A DNA stretch of 64,000 nt from Streptomyces camelliae (GTDB lineage Bacteria > Actinomycetota > Actinomycetes > Streptomycetales > Streptomycetaceae). How positions within the stretch are numbered: position 1 is the stretch's first letter; every line of letters starts with the position of its first letter. The position numbers and the translations under genes are program-made. Where the stretch lies: positions 5,766,001 through 5,830,000 of the forward strand of contig NZ_CP115300.1 of assembly GCF_027625935.1 (NCBI RefSeq). The letters are read 5' to 3'. The notes under the pieces were generated by a model, which made no database searches, was not told where the DNA came from, and saw only the letters and a program-made list of their open reading frames with translations. This document shows positions 25,720-34,511 of this stretch, piece by piece.

Positions 25720-26760
25720 ATGTACGACAACAGGGGGGCCCGGCCGACCGCGCGGGCGTCCGCGGCGGCGGTGCTGGGGGCGGCACTGCTGCTCGCCGGC
25801 TGCTCCTCGGCAGGCGGCGGCGGGGGCGGGGGCGGCGGCAAGAACGCCGACCCGGGTGCGCCGATCACCCAACAGCCCAAGTCCGCCGACCCGTTCTGGG
25901 TGAACCCGGACGGCACCGCCGCCCGTCAGCTCGCCGCCTACACCAAGGCCGGAAAGACATCCGACGCGGAACAGATCCGGAAGATCGCCGAGCAGCCGGT
26001 GGGGGAGTGGATCGGCCCGGAGAACCCGGAGCAGGAGGCCCGCGGCTTCACCGAGGCCGCCCAGCACGCCGACCGCACGGCCCTGCTCGTCCTCTACGAC
26101 ATCCCGCACCGCGACTGCGGCCAGTACTCCCAGGGCGGCGCGGCCGACGGCGACACCTACCGCGCCTGGATCGACGGCGTGGCCCGGGGCATCCAGGACC
26201 GCCGCGCCGTCGTGATCCTCGAACCGGACGCCGTACTGCACCTCGTGGACGGCTGCACGCCCGCCCCGTTCCACGAGGAGCGCTACGACCTCCTCAAGGG
26301 CGCGATCACCACGCTCAAGTCCCTGCAGAACACCAAGGTCTACCTGGACGCGGGCAACGCCGGCTGGGGCCGGCCGGACCAGATCTACCAGTCCCTCCAG
26401 CAGGCCGGCATCGACCGGGCCGACGGCTTCGCCGTCAACGTCTCCAACTTCTACTCCACCCAGGACTCCCTCGCCTACGGCAAACAGCTCTCGGCGAAGG
26501 TCGGCGGCAAGCACTTCGTCATCGACACCAGCAGAAACGGCAACGGCCCCGACACCTCCGGCGACCCCTCCCAGCGCTGGTGCAACCCCCCGGGCCGCGC
26601 CCTGGGCGAAACCCCGACGACGCGGACGTCGGACCCCCTGGTGGACGCCTACCTGTGGGTCAAGCGCCCGGGGGAGTCCGACGGGACGTGCAAGGGAGGG
26701 CCGAAGGCGGGGGCGTGGTGGGCGAGTTACGCACTCGCCCTGGCCCGGAACAGCAAGTGA
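25720..26760 (+). CDS. cslZ: GH6-family glycosidase lipoprotein of the cslA locus
   Basis: ATG 25720 starts a 346-residue protein with a lipoprotein signal (LLAGCSS), a poly-Gly spacer and a GH6 catalytic domain: WIGPENPEQEARGFTEAAQ, LYDIPHRDCGQYSQGG (catalytic Asp region), VVILEPDAVLHLVDGC (catalytic acid Asp) and FAVNVSNFYST, ending WWASYALALARNS. GH6 enzymes cleave beta-1,4-glucan. In Streptomyces this hydrolase acts with CslA and GlxA to deposit or trim a cellulose-like glucan at hyphal tips. Here it is convergent with glxA, with one base between the stops. Confidence 0.85.
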   Translation: MYDNRGARPTARASAAAVLGAALLLAGCSSAGGGGGGGGGKNADPGAPITQQPKSADPFWVNPDGTAARQLAAYTKAGKTSDAEQIRKIAEQPVGEWIGPENPEQEARGFTEAAQHADRTALLVLYDIPHRDCGQYSQGGAADGDTYRAWIDGVARGIQDRRAVVILEPDAVLHLVDGCTPAPFHEERYDLLKGAITTLKSLQNTKVYLDAGNAGWGRPDQIYQSLQQAGIDRADGFAVNVSNFYSTQDSLAYGKQLSAKVGGKHFVIDTSRNGNGPDTSGDPSQRWCNPPGRALGETPTTRTSDPLVDAYLWVKRPGESDGTCKGGPKAGAWWASYALALARNSK

Positions 26761-26761
26761 A

Positions 26762-28696
26762 TCACGGCACCTTGACCCACTGAGCGATGGACGGCGTCCC
26801 CTGGTCGTCGTCCACGAACAGCATGTACCACCCGGACGGCACCAGATTCCGGTTCCCCGGCACCGTCACCGTGACCTTGTCCCCGGTCACCTTGAAGTCC
26901 AGCGCGACCGACCGCTGATCCACATCCGTCACATGCGTCGAAGCGCTCGGCCGGATCAGCCGCGCCTTCCTGATACCGGCCGCCTGCTCCGACGTGAAGG
27001 TCCCCGACGCGCCCCGGGCGATGGTCTGCGGACCGCCGCCGAGCGACGGCCGTGAGCCCCGGTACAGATACGGCGGGGTGTAGATCTCGATCCGCTGCTC
27101 GAACTTCCCCGGCTTGGTGTTCGCCTTGTCGCCGTACAGCGAGTCGGACCCGAAGAACATCACCCGCCCGTCCGGCAGCAGGATCGACCCGGAGTGGTAG
27201 TTCCGTCCCACCAGCGGATCGGCGACCCGGGTGAAGCTGTTGCTGTCAGGGTGGTAGAGCCGCGCCTGGAGGATGTTGGAGTCGCCGCGCCCCCGGTAGT
27301 CCTGCGAGCCGCCCGAGACCAGCACGGTGTCGTCGGGCAGGATCGAGGACTGCGGATACCGGGTCCCCTTCGCCAGCTCGGGCCCGTCCACGAACCGGGG
27401 GCTCTTGGCCTTCAGATCGATGAGCCGGGTCTTCTTGCTCGACAGTTTCGACTCACCGACACCCCCACCCCCGATCACCAGGAACTTCTCGTCCTGCGCC
27501 GGAGGCAGCAACACCGTCCCGGAGGTCTCCATCATGTTCGGATCACTGAGCCCGGGCAGCTTCACAAAGGCATTGGTGTCGACGTCCCACACACCGGGAT
27601 CCCGGCCCACGTCGTCCGGCCCGTACCCCGCGTTGGACCCCGAGTAGAAGATCTTCCCGTTCTGCATCAGGAACAGCGCCGGGTACGTCGGGAACTGCCG
27701 GACCGTCTTCGTGTACGTCCACTTCTTCGTCGCCGGGTCGAAGATCTCGTTCTTGCCCGGCACCAGCTGACCGATGTCGTCCAGCCCGGAGACGCTGAGG
27801 ATCTTCCCGTCCGACAGCGTGGTGAGCGTCGGGTACCAGCGGGCCTCGTTCATCGGGTCGACCTTGATGTACCGCTCGGCGACCGGATCGAACTCGTAGG
27901 CGTCCTTGATCCCCTCGAAGTCCTTCTTGTCGAGGGCGAGTTTCTGCGCGATGCCGTAGGTGTTGCGCTCGTCGGCGCCGGTCAGGCCCTGGATCCGGTA
28001 GTTGTCCTGGGTGCCGGTCTCGTACTGGCTGCCCTCGCGCGGCGCCTCGACGTAGACCCGGCCGTAACCGGGGTTGTTCCGCAGCCACTTGCCGGTCTTG
28101 TCGAAGACCTTCGTCGCGCGGGGGATCAGCACCGGGTCCTGGGAGACGAACGTCCTGCCGTTCTGCCTGCCGGTGAACCGGGTGCCCGCCGGCAGGGTCA
28201 TCGGCTTGTCCGGGTTCTCGTTGTAGAGGATCATGACGCCGCCGGCCTTCTTGACGTCACCCTTGAGCTTCTCGTACCGCTTGGTGCCGCCGGCGATCAG
28301 GATGTCGCCGTTGCCGAGCTGGGTGTGCCCGGTGCAGAACAGGTCGGCCGGGGTGGGCACTTTCTTGATCGTGCCCTTGACCGGGTCCCAGATCCGGGTG
28401 TCGAACTTCTTGGCGTCGAAGTTGTCCTGGTTGTTGCCCGAGCCGGCGATCATCAGGATCTTCCCGGTGCGCAGCAGGCTCGCGTGGATGGTGTCCTGCC
28501 GGAACTCCTTGGGGAACTCGATGATGTCCCAGTGGCCGTTCTCGGCCTTGTACTCGGGTCTGTTGATCTTGTACTGGTGGTACTGGGCGGTCCCGAAGCG
28601 GTAGACCCACGGCCCGTTCATCCCGGCCAGCGCGAGTACCACCGCCGTACCGATCGCGAACCGGCGGGCGCGACGGCGGCCGGACTGGTCCTTCAT
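26762..28696 (-). CDS. glxA: GlxA-type copper radical oxidase (galactose-oxidase-like)
   Basis: The 644-residue protein has a membrane anchor (about residues 11-26) and a seven-bladed kelch-type propeller followed by the DUF1929-type Ig domain. The galactose-oxidase active-site set is visible: Cys121 (LFCTGHTQ) to crosslink with Tyr288, preceded by Trp287 (ARWYPT), copper ligands Tyr500-His501 (RNYHSG) and His588 (STHVTD). GlxA is required for tip glucan maturation and normal morphology in Streptomyces. Its ATG overlaps the cslA stop by four bases (ATGA), so it is made together with CslA. Confidence 0.92.
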   Translation of the reverse strand: MKDQSGRRRARRFAIGTAVVLALAGMNGPWVYRFGTAQYHQYKINRPEYKAENGHWDIIEFPKEFRQDTIHASLLRTGKILMIAGSGNNQDNFDAKKFDTRIWDPVKGTIKKVPTPADLFCTGHTQLGNGDILIAGGTKRYEKLKGDVKKAGGVMILYNENPDKPMTLPAGTRFTGRQNGRTFVSQDPVLIPRATKVFDKTGKWLRNNPGYGRVYVEAPREGSQYETGTQDNYRIQGLTGADERNTYGIAQKLALDKKDFEGIKDAYEFDPVAERYIKVDPMNEARWYPTLTTLSDGKILSVSGLDDIGQLVPGKNEIFDPATKKWTYTKTVRQFPTYPALFLMQNGKIFYSGSNAGYGPDDVGRDPGVWDVDTNAFVKLPGLSDPNMMETSGTVLLPPAQDEKFLVIGGGGVGESKLSSKKTRLIDLKAKSPRFVDGPELAKGTRYPQSSILPDDTVLVSGGSQDYRGRGDSNILQARLYHPDSNSFTRVADPLVGRNYHSGSILLPDGRVMFFGSDSLYGDKANTKPGKFEQRIEIYTPPYLYRGSRPSLGGGPQTIARGASGTFTSEQAAGIRKARLIRPSASTHVTDVDQRSVALDFKVTGDKVTVTVPGNRNLVPSGWYMLFVDDDQGTPSIAQWVKVP

Positions 28697-30630
28697 TCCT
28701 CACGTCCCCCCAGTCCGCCGAGGGCGATCCGCATGGTCTGCTCGCTGTCCCCGGCCGCCCAGGCGGGCCGCTGCTGGGGCACGGGCATGGGCACGGGCAC
28801 GGCGTCGCGCGGTTCGGCGACCGCCCCCGGCTTCGCCTTCCGTTTCTCCTGCCGCAGCGTGTACCGCCAGGCGAGGATCGGCGAGGCGGTGATCAGCAGC
28901 GCGAGGCTCCCCCAGACGATCATCGCGGGGTGGGAGTGCCCGAGCGCGAAGCCGGCGCCGAGCGAGCCGCCGAAGACCAGGATGAAGAACCAGTGGATGC
29001 GGAAGGTCCCGAACAGCGTGTCGGGGCTGGCCGATTCACCCTTCGGCGTCACCACGAACCTGCTCTTGCGGCGCAGTACGGCGTCCATGAGCGAGCGGGC
29101 GTAGACCGGCGCGGACAGCGCGGACATCACCATGCCCGCCACACCGCCCGACCCCTCCGGCTCGTGCGGGGAGACATTGTGCCGCCGGTTCCAGATGTAC
29201 AGCCCGATCTGGAGCGCGGAGGCGTTGCCGTACAGCATCAGCCACACCGTCGGGTCGATGTTCACCCCCGACGCGCCCAGGCCCAGGAACAGCGCGCAGC
29301 TCAGCGCGGCGAGGATCCAGTTGAGGGCGGACATCGGGTAGAAGATGATCATCATGGTGTAGTTGAAGAGCTTGCCCGGTCCCAGGGTGAACAGGCCCTT
29401 CCAGTACTGCTTGAGGATCGTCTCGTACGTGCCCCGGGACCAGCGCAGCTGCTGGGTGAAGAAGTCCGTCCAGGCAGCCGGGCCCTCGCCGACGGCGAGC
29501 ACGTCCGGGGTGTAGACGGACCTCCACTTCCGGCCCGTGGCGGGGTTTCTGGCGCGGTGCATCTCGAACCCGGTCGCCATGTCCTCGGTGATCGAGTCGT
29601 AGAGCCCGCCGATCTGCTTGATGGCGCTGATCCGTACGGCGTTGGAGGTGCCGACGAACATCGGGGCGCCGTAGCGGTTGCCGGCGCGCTGGATCAGGGC
29701 GTGGAAGAGGAACTGCTGGGACTCGGCGGCCTTGGTGACGAACGTGTCGTAGTTGCCGTAGACCTGCGGGCCGATGACGAAGCCGACGTCCGGGTCGCGG
29801 AAGTAACCGAGCATCCGTTCCAGGTAGTTGGGCAGCGGGACGTGGTCGGTGTCGACGGAGGCGAAGTAGTCGTAGCCGTCGCCGTGCGCCTCCAGCCAGG
29901 CGTTGTAGTTGCCGTGCTTGGTTTTGGCGCGGTGCGGTCCCGTGGGCCGGTTCCACCTCTCGACGCCCTTGCGGGAGAAGTGGTGGACCCCGAGCCGGGC
30001 GCAGACCGCCCTGACGGCCGGGTCGTCGCCCTCGTCCAGCAGCCACACGTGCAGCAGCCCCCGGTGCCGCAGCTTCACCGCCGCCTGAAGGGTCTTCGTC
30101 ACCATCTCCAGCGGCTCCTTGCCGGGCACGAAGGTGGTGATGAAGGCGACGCGGGTACCGGTCTGCGGGACCACCGGGACCGGGTCGCGGGCGACCAGGG
30201 TGGCGTGCGCGTTGGACAGCACGTTCATGCAGCGGAAGAACTCGATCAGACCGATCGAGACGAGCATGACCGTGTCGAGGGCCGGCAGGAAGGCGTAGGC
30301 CGGATGGTCGCGTGCGGTCCAGTGCTCCGGACGCAGCAGCCAGAACAGCAGCACGAGGGAGAGGACCGGGGCCGCGCCCAGCATGAGCGCGGCGCGCAGG
30401 CGATGCGGTTCCTGCGACAGCAGCGACCGGTACCGCACCCGGTACGGCTTCGTCGGATCGGGCTGGGTGAGCGGGCCCGCGAGCCGGCTGTAGTGCTCGT
30501 AGTCGTATCTGGGCAGGTTCTTCCTGGCGGTCCGATGCCCCAGCACCCTCAGGTGCAACGTCTGTGATCGGTCGTGTGCGTACGGTGACTGGTCGTGGCT
30601 GTGCCCGGCGCCCGTCGGCGTCGACGTCAT
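28693..30630 (-). CDS. cslA: CslA, cellulose-synthase-like GT2 glycosyltransferase
   Basis: The 645-residue membrane protein has two N-terminal helices, a large cytoplasmic GT2 domain and about five C-terminal helices. Catalytic motifs are present: DEGDDPAVR (first Asp), SVDTDHVPLPNYL (DxD), ITEDMATGFEM (TED) and QQLRWSRGTYE (QxxRW). It polymerises UDP-glucose into a beta-glucan at growing tips and is known to depend on GlxA. The start at 30630 is followed upstream by a perfect hairpin and a terminator. A His/Asp-rich N-terminus precedes the first helix. Confidence 0.92.
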   Translation of the reverse strand: MTSTPTGAGHSHDQSPYAHDRSQTLHLRVLGHRTARKNLPRYDYEHYSRLAGPLTQPDPTKPYRVRYRSLLSQEPHRLRAALMLGAAPVLSLVLLFWLLRPEHWTARDHPAYAFLPALDTVMLVSIGLIEFFRCMNVLSNAHATLVARDPVPVVPQTGTRVAFITTFVPGKEPLEMVTKTLQAAVKLRHRGLLHVWLLDEGDDPAVRAVCARLGVHHFSRKGVERWNRPTGPHRAKTKHGNYNAWLEAHGDGYDYFASVDTDHVPLPNYLERMLGYFRDPDVGFVIGPQVYGNYDTFVTKAAESQQFLFHALIQRAGNRYGAPMFVGTSNAVRISAIKQIGGLYDSITEDMATGFEMHRARNPATGRKWRSVYTPDVLAVGEGPAAWTDFFTQQLRWSRGTYETILKQYWKGLFTLGPGKLFNYTMMIIFYPMSALNWILAALSCALFLGLGASGVNIDPTVWLMLYGNASALQIGLYIWNRRHNVSPHEPEGSGGVAGMVMSALSAPVYARSLMDAVLRRKSRFVVTPKGESASPDTLFGTFRIHWFFILVFGGSLGAGFALGHSHPAMIVWGSLALLITASPILAWRYTLRQEKRKAKPGAVAEPRDAVPVPMPVPQQRPAWAAGDSEQTMRIALGGLGGREE

Positions 30631-30883
30631 GAGTCATTCCCCCCACACGCGAGTCCTCGCGTGTCTGTCTAATTCCCCCCAACTGCCGCCAATCGGCGGC
30701 AGCTTGGACATCCAGGGTTCTACGCCGCTCCGCATGATCGCAAGCATGGAAACCTGGTGTTTACCGGTCAAACCCCTTCATTGGGGCGCGTGTGGGGCTC
30801 GGGAGAATGGGGTGCGCCGGTGCTCTCGGGGAGCCGGGGTGCGCCGGTGGTGGAGAGGCGGGCGTCGGCCATTCGGGGCATGC

Positions 30884-30915
30884 GAAAGGCCCCCCGCTTT
30901 CGCGAGGGGCCTTTC
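30884..30915. terminator. Bidirectional hairpin terminator
   Basis: GAAAGGCCCC (30884-30893) pairs perfectly with GGGGCCTTTC (30906-30915). It isolates the tRNA transcript from the cslA promoter region. Confidence 0.7.
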
Positions 30916-30974
30916 GGTAGGGGGTGTGGGTAGCGGAGCCCCCACAAGGCGCGGCGGAGCCGCGCAATAACAGA

Positions 30975-31019
30975 GATGGCGAGCCAGGTCCGCGCTTTTT
31001 GCGGACGTGGCTCGCCATC
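30975..31019 (-). terminator. tRNA-Lys 1 terminator
   Basis: A 19-bp stem with one mismatch (30975-30993 with 31001-31019) closes over a short T-rich loop directly downstream of the tRNA 3' end. Confidence 0.75.
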
Positions 31020-31026
31020 GTCATCG

Positions 31027-31100
31027 TGCGCCGCCAGGGACTCGAACCCCGGACCCGCTGATTAAGAGTCAGCTGCTCTAACCAACTGAGCTAGCGGCGC
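31027..31100 (-). tRNA. tRNA-Lys (anticodon CTT), copy 1
   Basis: The 74-base cloverleaf has a 7-bp acceptor stem GCGCCGC/GCGGCGC with discriminator A, the D-arm box AGCTCAGTTGGTTAGAGC, anticodon loop CTCTTAA in a GCTGA/TCAGC stem, and the T-arm GGTTCGAGTCC. CCA is not encoded. A TAGAGT -10 element lies at 31116-31121 (minus strand), about 16 bases upstream. It is identical to the two other tRNA-Lys copies here. Confidence 0.97.
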
Positions 31101-31285
31101 CTGCTGACAGAGAGAACTCTACCTGACCTGGAGGGGTGCTTCCGACCACCCCCGGGTGGCCGGGAGGGTCGATCGGGGCCGCGTACATCATTCGGACCGT
31201 CAAAGTGGCGGTCCGCTGGACAGTTGGAAAAATGATCAACGTGCACACTCGCGGACAAATCTCCCCCGAATGTGAGGCAGATCGC

Positions 31286-32065
31286 ATGACGGCTCCGGTG
31301 TTCGAGGAATTCGACCCCGCGGGCGACTGCGACTGCCCGGGCTGCGTCCAGGCGCGCCGGCTGGGCGAGCCGGGCACCCGCGCGCTGTCCCGCCGCCCGG
31401 CCGTCCGCGGTCTCGTGGTCGTCGCCGCCGCGTCCGCGGTCCTCGGCGCGGCCACCCCGGCCGCCGCCCTCACCACCGGCCGGCCCGCCGTCCAGCGTCC
31501 CCACGTCCCCGGGGACGGCGAGCCCGCGACCCCCCAGGGCACCAAGACCCCGCTGCACGGTCCGGGCGGCAGGCCGACCGGGTCCGGTCCGGTCCGGCTC
31601 CCCGCCACCACCCGCACCGCGATCATCAAGCGGGCCAAGGTCTGGGCGGCCGCGCAGGTGCCGTACAGCATGAGCGCCTACTGGAGCGACGGTTACCGGC
31701 AGGACTGCTCCGGCTATGTCTCCATGGCCTGGGGTCTCGGGACCAACGAGTGGACCGGCAGCCTCGGCCAGTTCGGCGTGAAGATCACCAAGAAGGAGCT
31801 GGAACCCGGCGACATCCTGCTCTACCACAACCCCGACGACCCCGAGCGGGGCTCCCACGTGGTGATCTTCGGAGGCTGGACCGACTACACGCGCACGTAC
31901 TACACGGTCTACGAGCAGACACCCCCGCACACCCGCCGCCAGGCCACGCCCTACCCCTACTGGAGCCACACCGACAAGTACGTCCCCTATCGCTACAAGG
32001 GCGTCACCCCGGCCACGGCGGCCGGCGGCAAGACCAAGGCCGCCTACGGCGTGCCCGGCTTGTAG
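31286..32065 (+). CDS. Exported NlpC/P60-like cysteine peptidase
   Basis: I choose ATG 31286, with GAGGCAG upstream. The 259-residue product starts with an acidic Cys-bearing segment (DPAGDCDCPGC), then an RRPAVRG twin-arginine-like signal and hydrophobic stretch (LVVVAAASAVLGAATPAAA), a Pro-rich linker and a C-terminal NlpC/P60-like domain. The nucleophile is Cys in YRQDCSGYVSMAWGL; the His lies in GSHVVIFGGW. Such enzymes cleave peptidoglycan stem peptides. The leading CxCxxC segment before the signal is unusual. It lies between the duplicated tRNA units with the SPFH gene. Confidence 0.8.
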   Translation: MTAPVFEEFDPAGDCDCPGCVQARRLGEPGTRALSRRPAVRGLVVVAAASAVLGAATPAAALTTGRPAVQRPHVPGDGEPATPQGTKTPLHGPGGRPTGSGPVRLPATTRTAIIKRAKVWAAAQVPYSMSAYWSDGYRQDCSGYVSMAWGLGTNEWTGSLGQFGVKITKKELEPGDILLYHNPDDPERGSHVVIFGGWTDYTRTYYTVYEQTPPHTRRQATPYPYWSHTDKYVPYRYKGVTPATAAGGKTKAAYGVPGL

Positions 32066-32112
32066 GTCCCCCCACGTTCACGACGCAACCGGCGCGGAGG
32101 CTGGAGGCACAC

Positions 32113-33315
32113 ATGAGTACGACCACGTCACACACACCACAGGAATCCCAGGAGCCCCCGGAGGGCGCCGTGGACGCGGCCGGCCCGTCGGCCCGGCTGA
32201 TCCAGAACGAGGTGACCACCGAGATCCCCGTCCACCTGCTGTTCCGCAGCGACCCGGACCCGGCGAACCAGGTGAACCCGCTGAGCCCGGTCGACCCGAT
32301 GGGCCCGGTGAGCCCGGTTGACCCGATGGGCCCGGTGAGCCCCTTGAAGGTGCCGATCAAGCCCGCCGTGGTGGGCCTCCGGAAGGGCGGCCTCGGCGAG
32401 CAGTCGCGCGGCCGGCGCTCGGCGCCCGTGTGCGGCCGGGTGCTGCCGGAGGTCGACCCGGAGCTGGCCGAGCGCCCGGCGCGGGTGCTGCCGGGGGCGG
32501 CCGGGGTGCTCGCCGGGATGTGCGCGGTCGCCGGGTGTGCGGCCACCTCGTGGTGGGCGGGGCTGCTGCCCCCGCTCGCGCTGGCGGCGCTGCGGCTGCC
32601 CGCGTCGGCCGGCGAGGGCCTCGGCCCGGCGCAGTGGGCAGCGTACGGCGGCGCCGGGGCGCTCGGGGCGCTCGGCTTCGGCGGGCTGACCCGGGGGCGC
32701 ACGGGGCGAGCCTGGGTGCTCGGCCTGTTCGGCCGCTACCGGGGGACCGTCCGGCGCACCGGGCTGCTCTGGGTGAACCCGCTGGTGCCGCGCAGCCGGG
32801 TGGACGTCCGGCTGCGCCACTGGCGCAGCGAGGCGATGCCGGCGGTGGATCCGGAAGGGCTGGGGCTCCGGGTGGTCGTACTGGTGGTGTGGCGGGTGCG
32901 GGACACCGCACGGGCGCTGCTCGGCATCGACGACCACGAGACGTACCTGCGCGAGTGCGTGGAGGCTGCACTGGCCCGGGTGCCGGTGGACCCCGCGGGC
33001 GGGACGCGGGACGGGGACGCGCTGACCCGGCTGGTGGCGGCGGAGACCGCCCCGGTCGGCCTGGAGGTGTTCTCGGTGCGGCCGGTCCAGGTGGAGTACG
33101 CCCCCGAGGTCGCCGCCACGATGCACCGGCGCCGCATCGCCCAGCTGGAGGCCCGGCAGCGGGCCGACGTGCTGAACTCGGTCGTCGACTCGGTGGAGGA
33201 CACGGTGACCCGGCTGACCGTGCGGGGCCTGGTCGAACTCGACGACCACGAGCGGAAGGCGCTGGTGCGGGACCTGACGGTCGCCTTCTGCTCGGGGCGG
33301 GGGGAGCCGTCGTAG
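32113..33315 (+). CDS. SPFH/band-7-like membrane protein
   Basis: ATG 32113 follows GGAGGC. The 400-residue protein has a disordered N-terminus with a tandem nine-residue repeat (SPVDPMGPV twice), two or three hydrophobic segments (about residues 132-200) and a C-terminal SPFH domain (VNPLVPRSRVDVRLRHWRSEAMPAVDPEGLGLRVVVLVVWRVRD to TMHRRRIAQLEARQRADVLNSVVDSVEDTVTRL). SPFH proteins scaffold membrane microdomains. It follows the peptidase gene after 47 bp, so the pair may share a transcript. Confidence 0.85.
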   Translation: MSTTTSHTPQESQEPPEGAVDAAGPSARLIQNEVTTEIPVHLLFRSDPDPANQVNPLSPVDPMGPVSPVDPMGPVSPLKVPIKPAVVGLRKGGLGEQSRGRRSAPVCGRVLPEVDPELAERPARVLPGAAGVLAGMCAVAGCAATSWWAGLLPPLALAALRLPASAGEGLGPAQWAAYGGAGALGALGFGGLTRGRTGRAWVLGLFGRYRGTVRRTGLLWVNPLVPRSRVDVRLRHWRSEAMPAVDPEGLGLRVVVLVVWRVRDTARALLGIDDHETYLRECVEAALARVPVDPAGGTRDGDALTRLVAAETAPVGLEVFSVRPVQVEYAPEVAATMHRRRIAQLEARQRADVLNSVVDSVEDTVTRLTVRGLVELDDHERKALVRDLTVAFCSGRGEPS

Positions 33316-33470
33316 AGCTCCCGCTCAGCCTCTGGGAACGGTACGTGTGCGCCGATCCGGTGTGGTGGCGGCCGTCGGGGGAGTCCGGCTACCGGAGACT
33401 GACCTCGGGTGCCGCAGAGGGGGTGTGGGTGGCGGAGCCCCCACAACGCGCGGCGAAGCCGCGCAAAAAC

Positions 33471-33521
33471 GACGATGACGACTCAGGACCGCGCCTTTTG
33501 CGGTCATGAGTCGCCATCGTC
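33471..33521 (-). terminator. tRNA-Lys 2 terminator
   Basis: A 22-bp stem with two mismatches (33471-33492 with 33500-33521) closes over a CCTTTT-containing loop directly 3' of the tRNA. Confidence 0.75.
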
Positions 33522-33525
33522 ATCG

Positions 33526-33599
33526 TGCGCCGCCAGGGACTCGAACCCCGGACCCGCTGATTAAGAGTCAGCTGCTCTAACCAACTGAGCTAGCGGCGC
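33526..33599 (-). tRNA. tRNA-Lys (anticodon CTT), copy 2
   Basis: Same 74-base cloverleaf as copies 1 and 3, with anticodon CTT and no encoded CCA. A TAGTAT -10 element lies at 33653-33658 on the minus strand; the leader between is about 40 bases longer than at copy 1. A conserved upstream block (AGGGGTGCT, then GACCACC) is shared with copy 1. Confidence 0.97.
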
Positions 33600-33686
33600 A
33601 TGACTCTCGCCCTCCGCCGGTTTTTTGTTTCCCGCGGCTGGCGACGAAGAAAATACTACCTGGTCCTGAGGGGTGCTCGTGACCAC

Positions 33687-34445
33687 CTAGAGGGTGAGTG
33701 AGAGAAGGACGGGTGCCGCGCTGCGGTTGAGCGCGTCCGCGGCCTGCTTCAGCCGGTGCGCGTGCTCCACCGGGAGCGACAGCGCCAGGCAGCCGACCGA
33801 GGAGCCCGCGGTGATCGGGACGGCCGCGCAGACCGTGCCGATCGCGTACTCCTGGAGGTCGAGCACCGGCACCGTCGGCGGCTGGGACTCCAGGCGGGAG
33901 AGCAGCAGCTTGTCGCTGGTGATGGTGCGCGAGGTGAGGCGGGCCATCTTGTGCCGGGAGAGGTGGTCCCGGCGGGCGTTGTGGTCGAGCTGGGTCAGCA
34001 GACTCTTGCCCACGGCCGTGGCGTGCGCGGAGTAGCGGAAGTCCACCCACTCGTTCACCGCCGGGGTGCCCGGTCCGGCGGCGTACTGGGTGACCCTGAC
34101 CTCGCCGTCGACGTACCGGCTGATGTAGACCGCCGCGCCGACCGAGTCGCGCAGCCGGTCCAGGGTGTGCTGGAGCTTTTCGCGCAGGGCCCGCTCGCGG
34201 TCGTGCGCCGAGGTGAGCCGGCGCAGGGTGTCTCCGGTGACGTACGCCCCGTCGGTGATCTGCTCGACGTAGCCCTCGCGGCGCAGCATGCGCAGCAGTG
34301 CCGTCAGCCGCTCGGTGCCGAGACCGGTGAGGCGGGCCAGCTCGGTGTCGGTGACACCGGCGGAGTGGCGGGCCACGGTCTCCAGCACGCGCAACGCGTC
34401 CTGGGCGGAGTGGTACGGGGCGGTCGGCTCGTGCATCAGCGCCAC
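33687..34445 (-). CDS. IclR-family transcriptional regulator
   Basis: I choose GTG 34445 because GGGGGA lies five to six bases upstream; ATG 34436 is in frame. The 252-residue protein has an N-terminal winged helix (SAQDALRVLETVARHSAGVTDTELARLTGLGTERLTALLRML) and the IclR effector domain (TQYAAGPGTPAVNEWVDFRYSAHATAVGKSLL, then YAIGTVCAAVPI). It lies downstream of the Ehu-type operon on the same strand after a 153-bp gap with two inverted repeats, so it probably regulates this transporter. The ligand is unknown. Confidence 0.88.
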   Translation of the reverse strand: MALMHEPTAPYHSAQDALRVLETVARHSAGVTDTELARLTGLGTERLTALLRMLRREGYVEQITDGAYVTGDTLRRLTSAHDRERALREKLQHTLDRLRDSVGAAVYISRYVDGEVRVTQYAAGPGTPAVNEWVDFRYSAHATAVGKSLLTQLDHNARRDHLSRHKMARLTSRTITSDKLLLSRLESQPPTVPVLDLQEYAIGTVCAAVPITAGSSVGCLALSLPVEHAHRLKQAADALNRSAAPVLLSLTL

Positions 34446-34511
34446 GGTGTTCCCCCTGCGCTCGCCTGTCGGTGGCCGCGGAATCCCTACCACGATATCG
34501 AGCAGGGAGCC

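Larger units (their letters stand above)
30631..31026. other. Gap holding the cslA upstream region, a terminator and tRNA 3' flank
   Basis: No gene is supported here. It contains, from left to right, a perfect hairpin in the cslA leader (CTGCCGCC at 30683-30690 with GGCGGCAG at 30695-30702), a G-rich unstructured stretch, a strong terminator at 30884-30915, the 46-bp repeat at 30920-30965 and the tRNA terminator. Confidence 0.6.
30920..31100. repeat. Duplicated tRNA-Lys unit, copy 1
   Basis: This 181-bp block aligns without net length change to 33419-33599. It includes a 46-bp double hairpin (43 of 46 positions shared), the terminator and the entire tRNA-Lys gene. The two copies are in direct orientation 2499 bp apart and flank two protein genes. 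Confidence 0.75.
33419..33599. repeat. Duplicated tRNA-Lys unit, copy 2
   Basis: This block is the second copy of the 181-bp unit at 30920-31100. The tRNA parts are identical; the flanking double hairpin differs at three positions and the terminator by a handful of paired changes. The stretch 33316-33418 before it contains no supported gene, although one frame stays open. Confidence 0.75.

Noticed and set aside
33316..33509. An open frame continuing after the SPFH stop (LPLSLWERYVCADPVWW-like translation).
   Set aside because: It has no usable start codon or ribosome-binding site and runs into the tRNA-flanking hairpin repeat, which also occurs without this context at 30920.
30920..33599. 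tRNA genes with flanking repeats as attachment sites of an integrative element.
   Set aside because: No integrase, excisionase or phage-type gene is present, and the duplication includes the entire tRNA plus its terminator rather than a 3' tRNA fragment.
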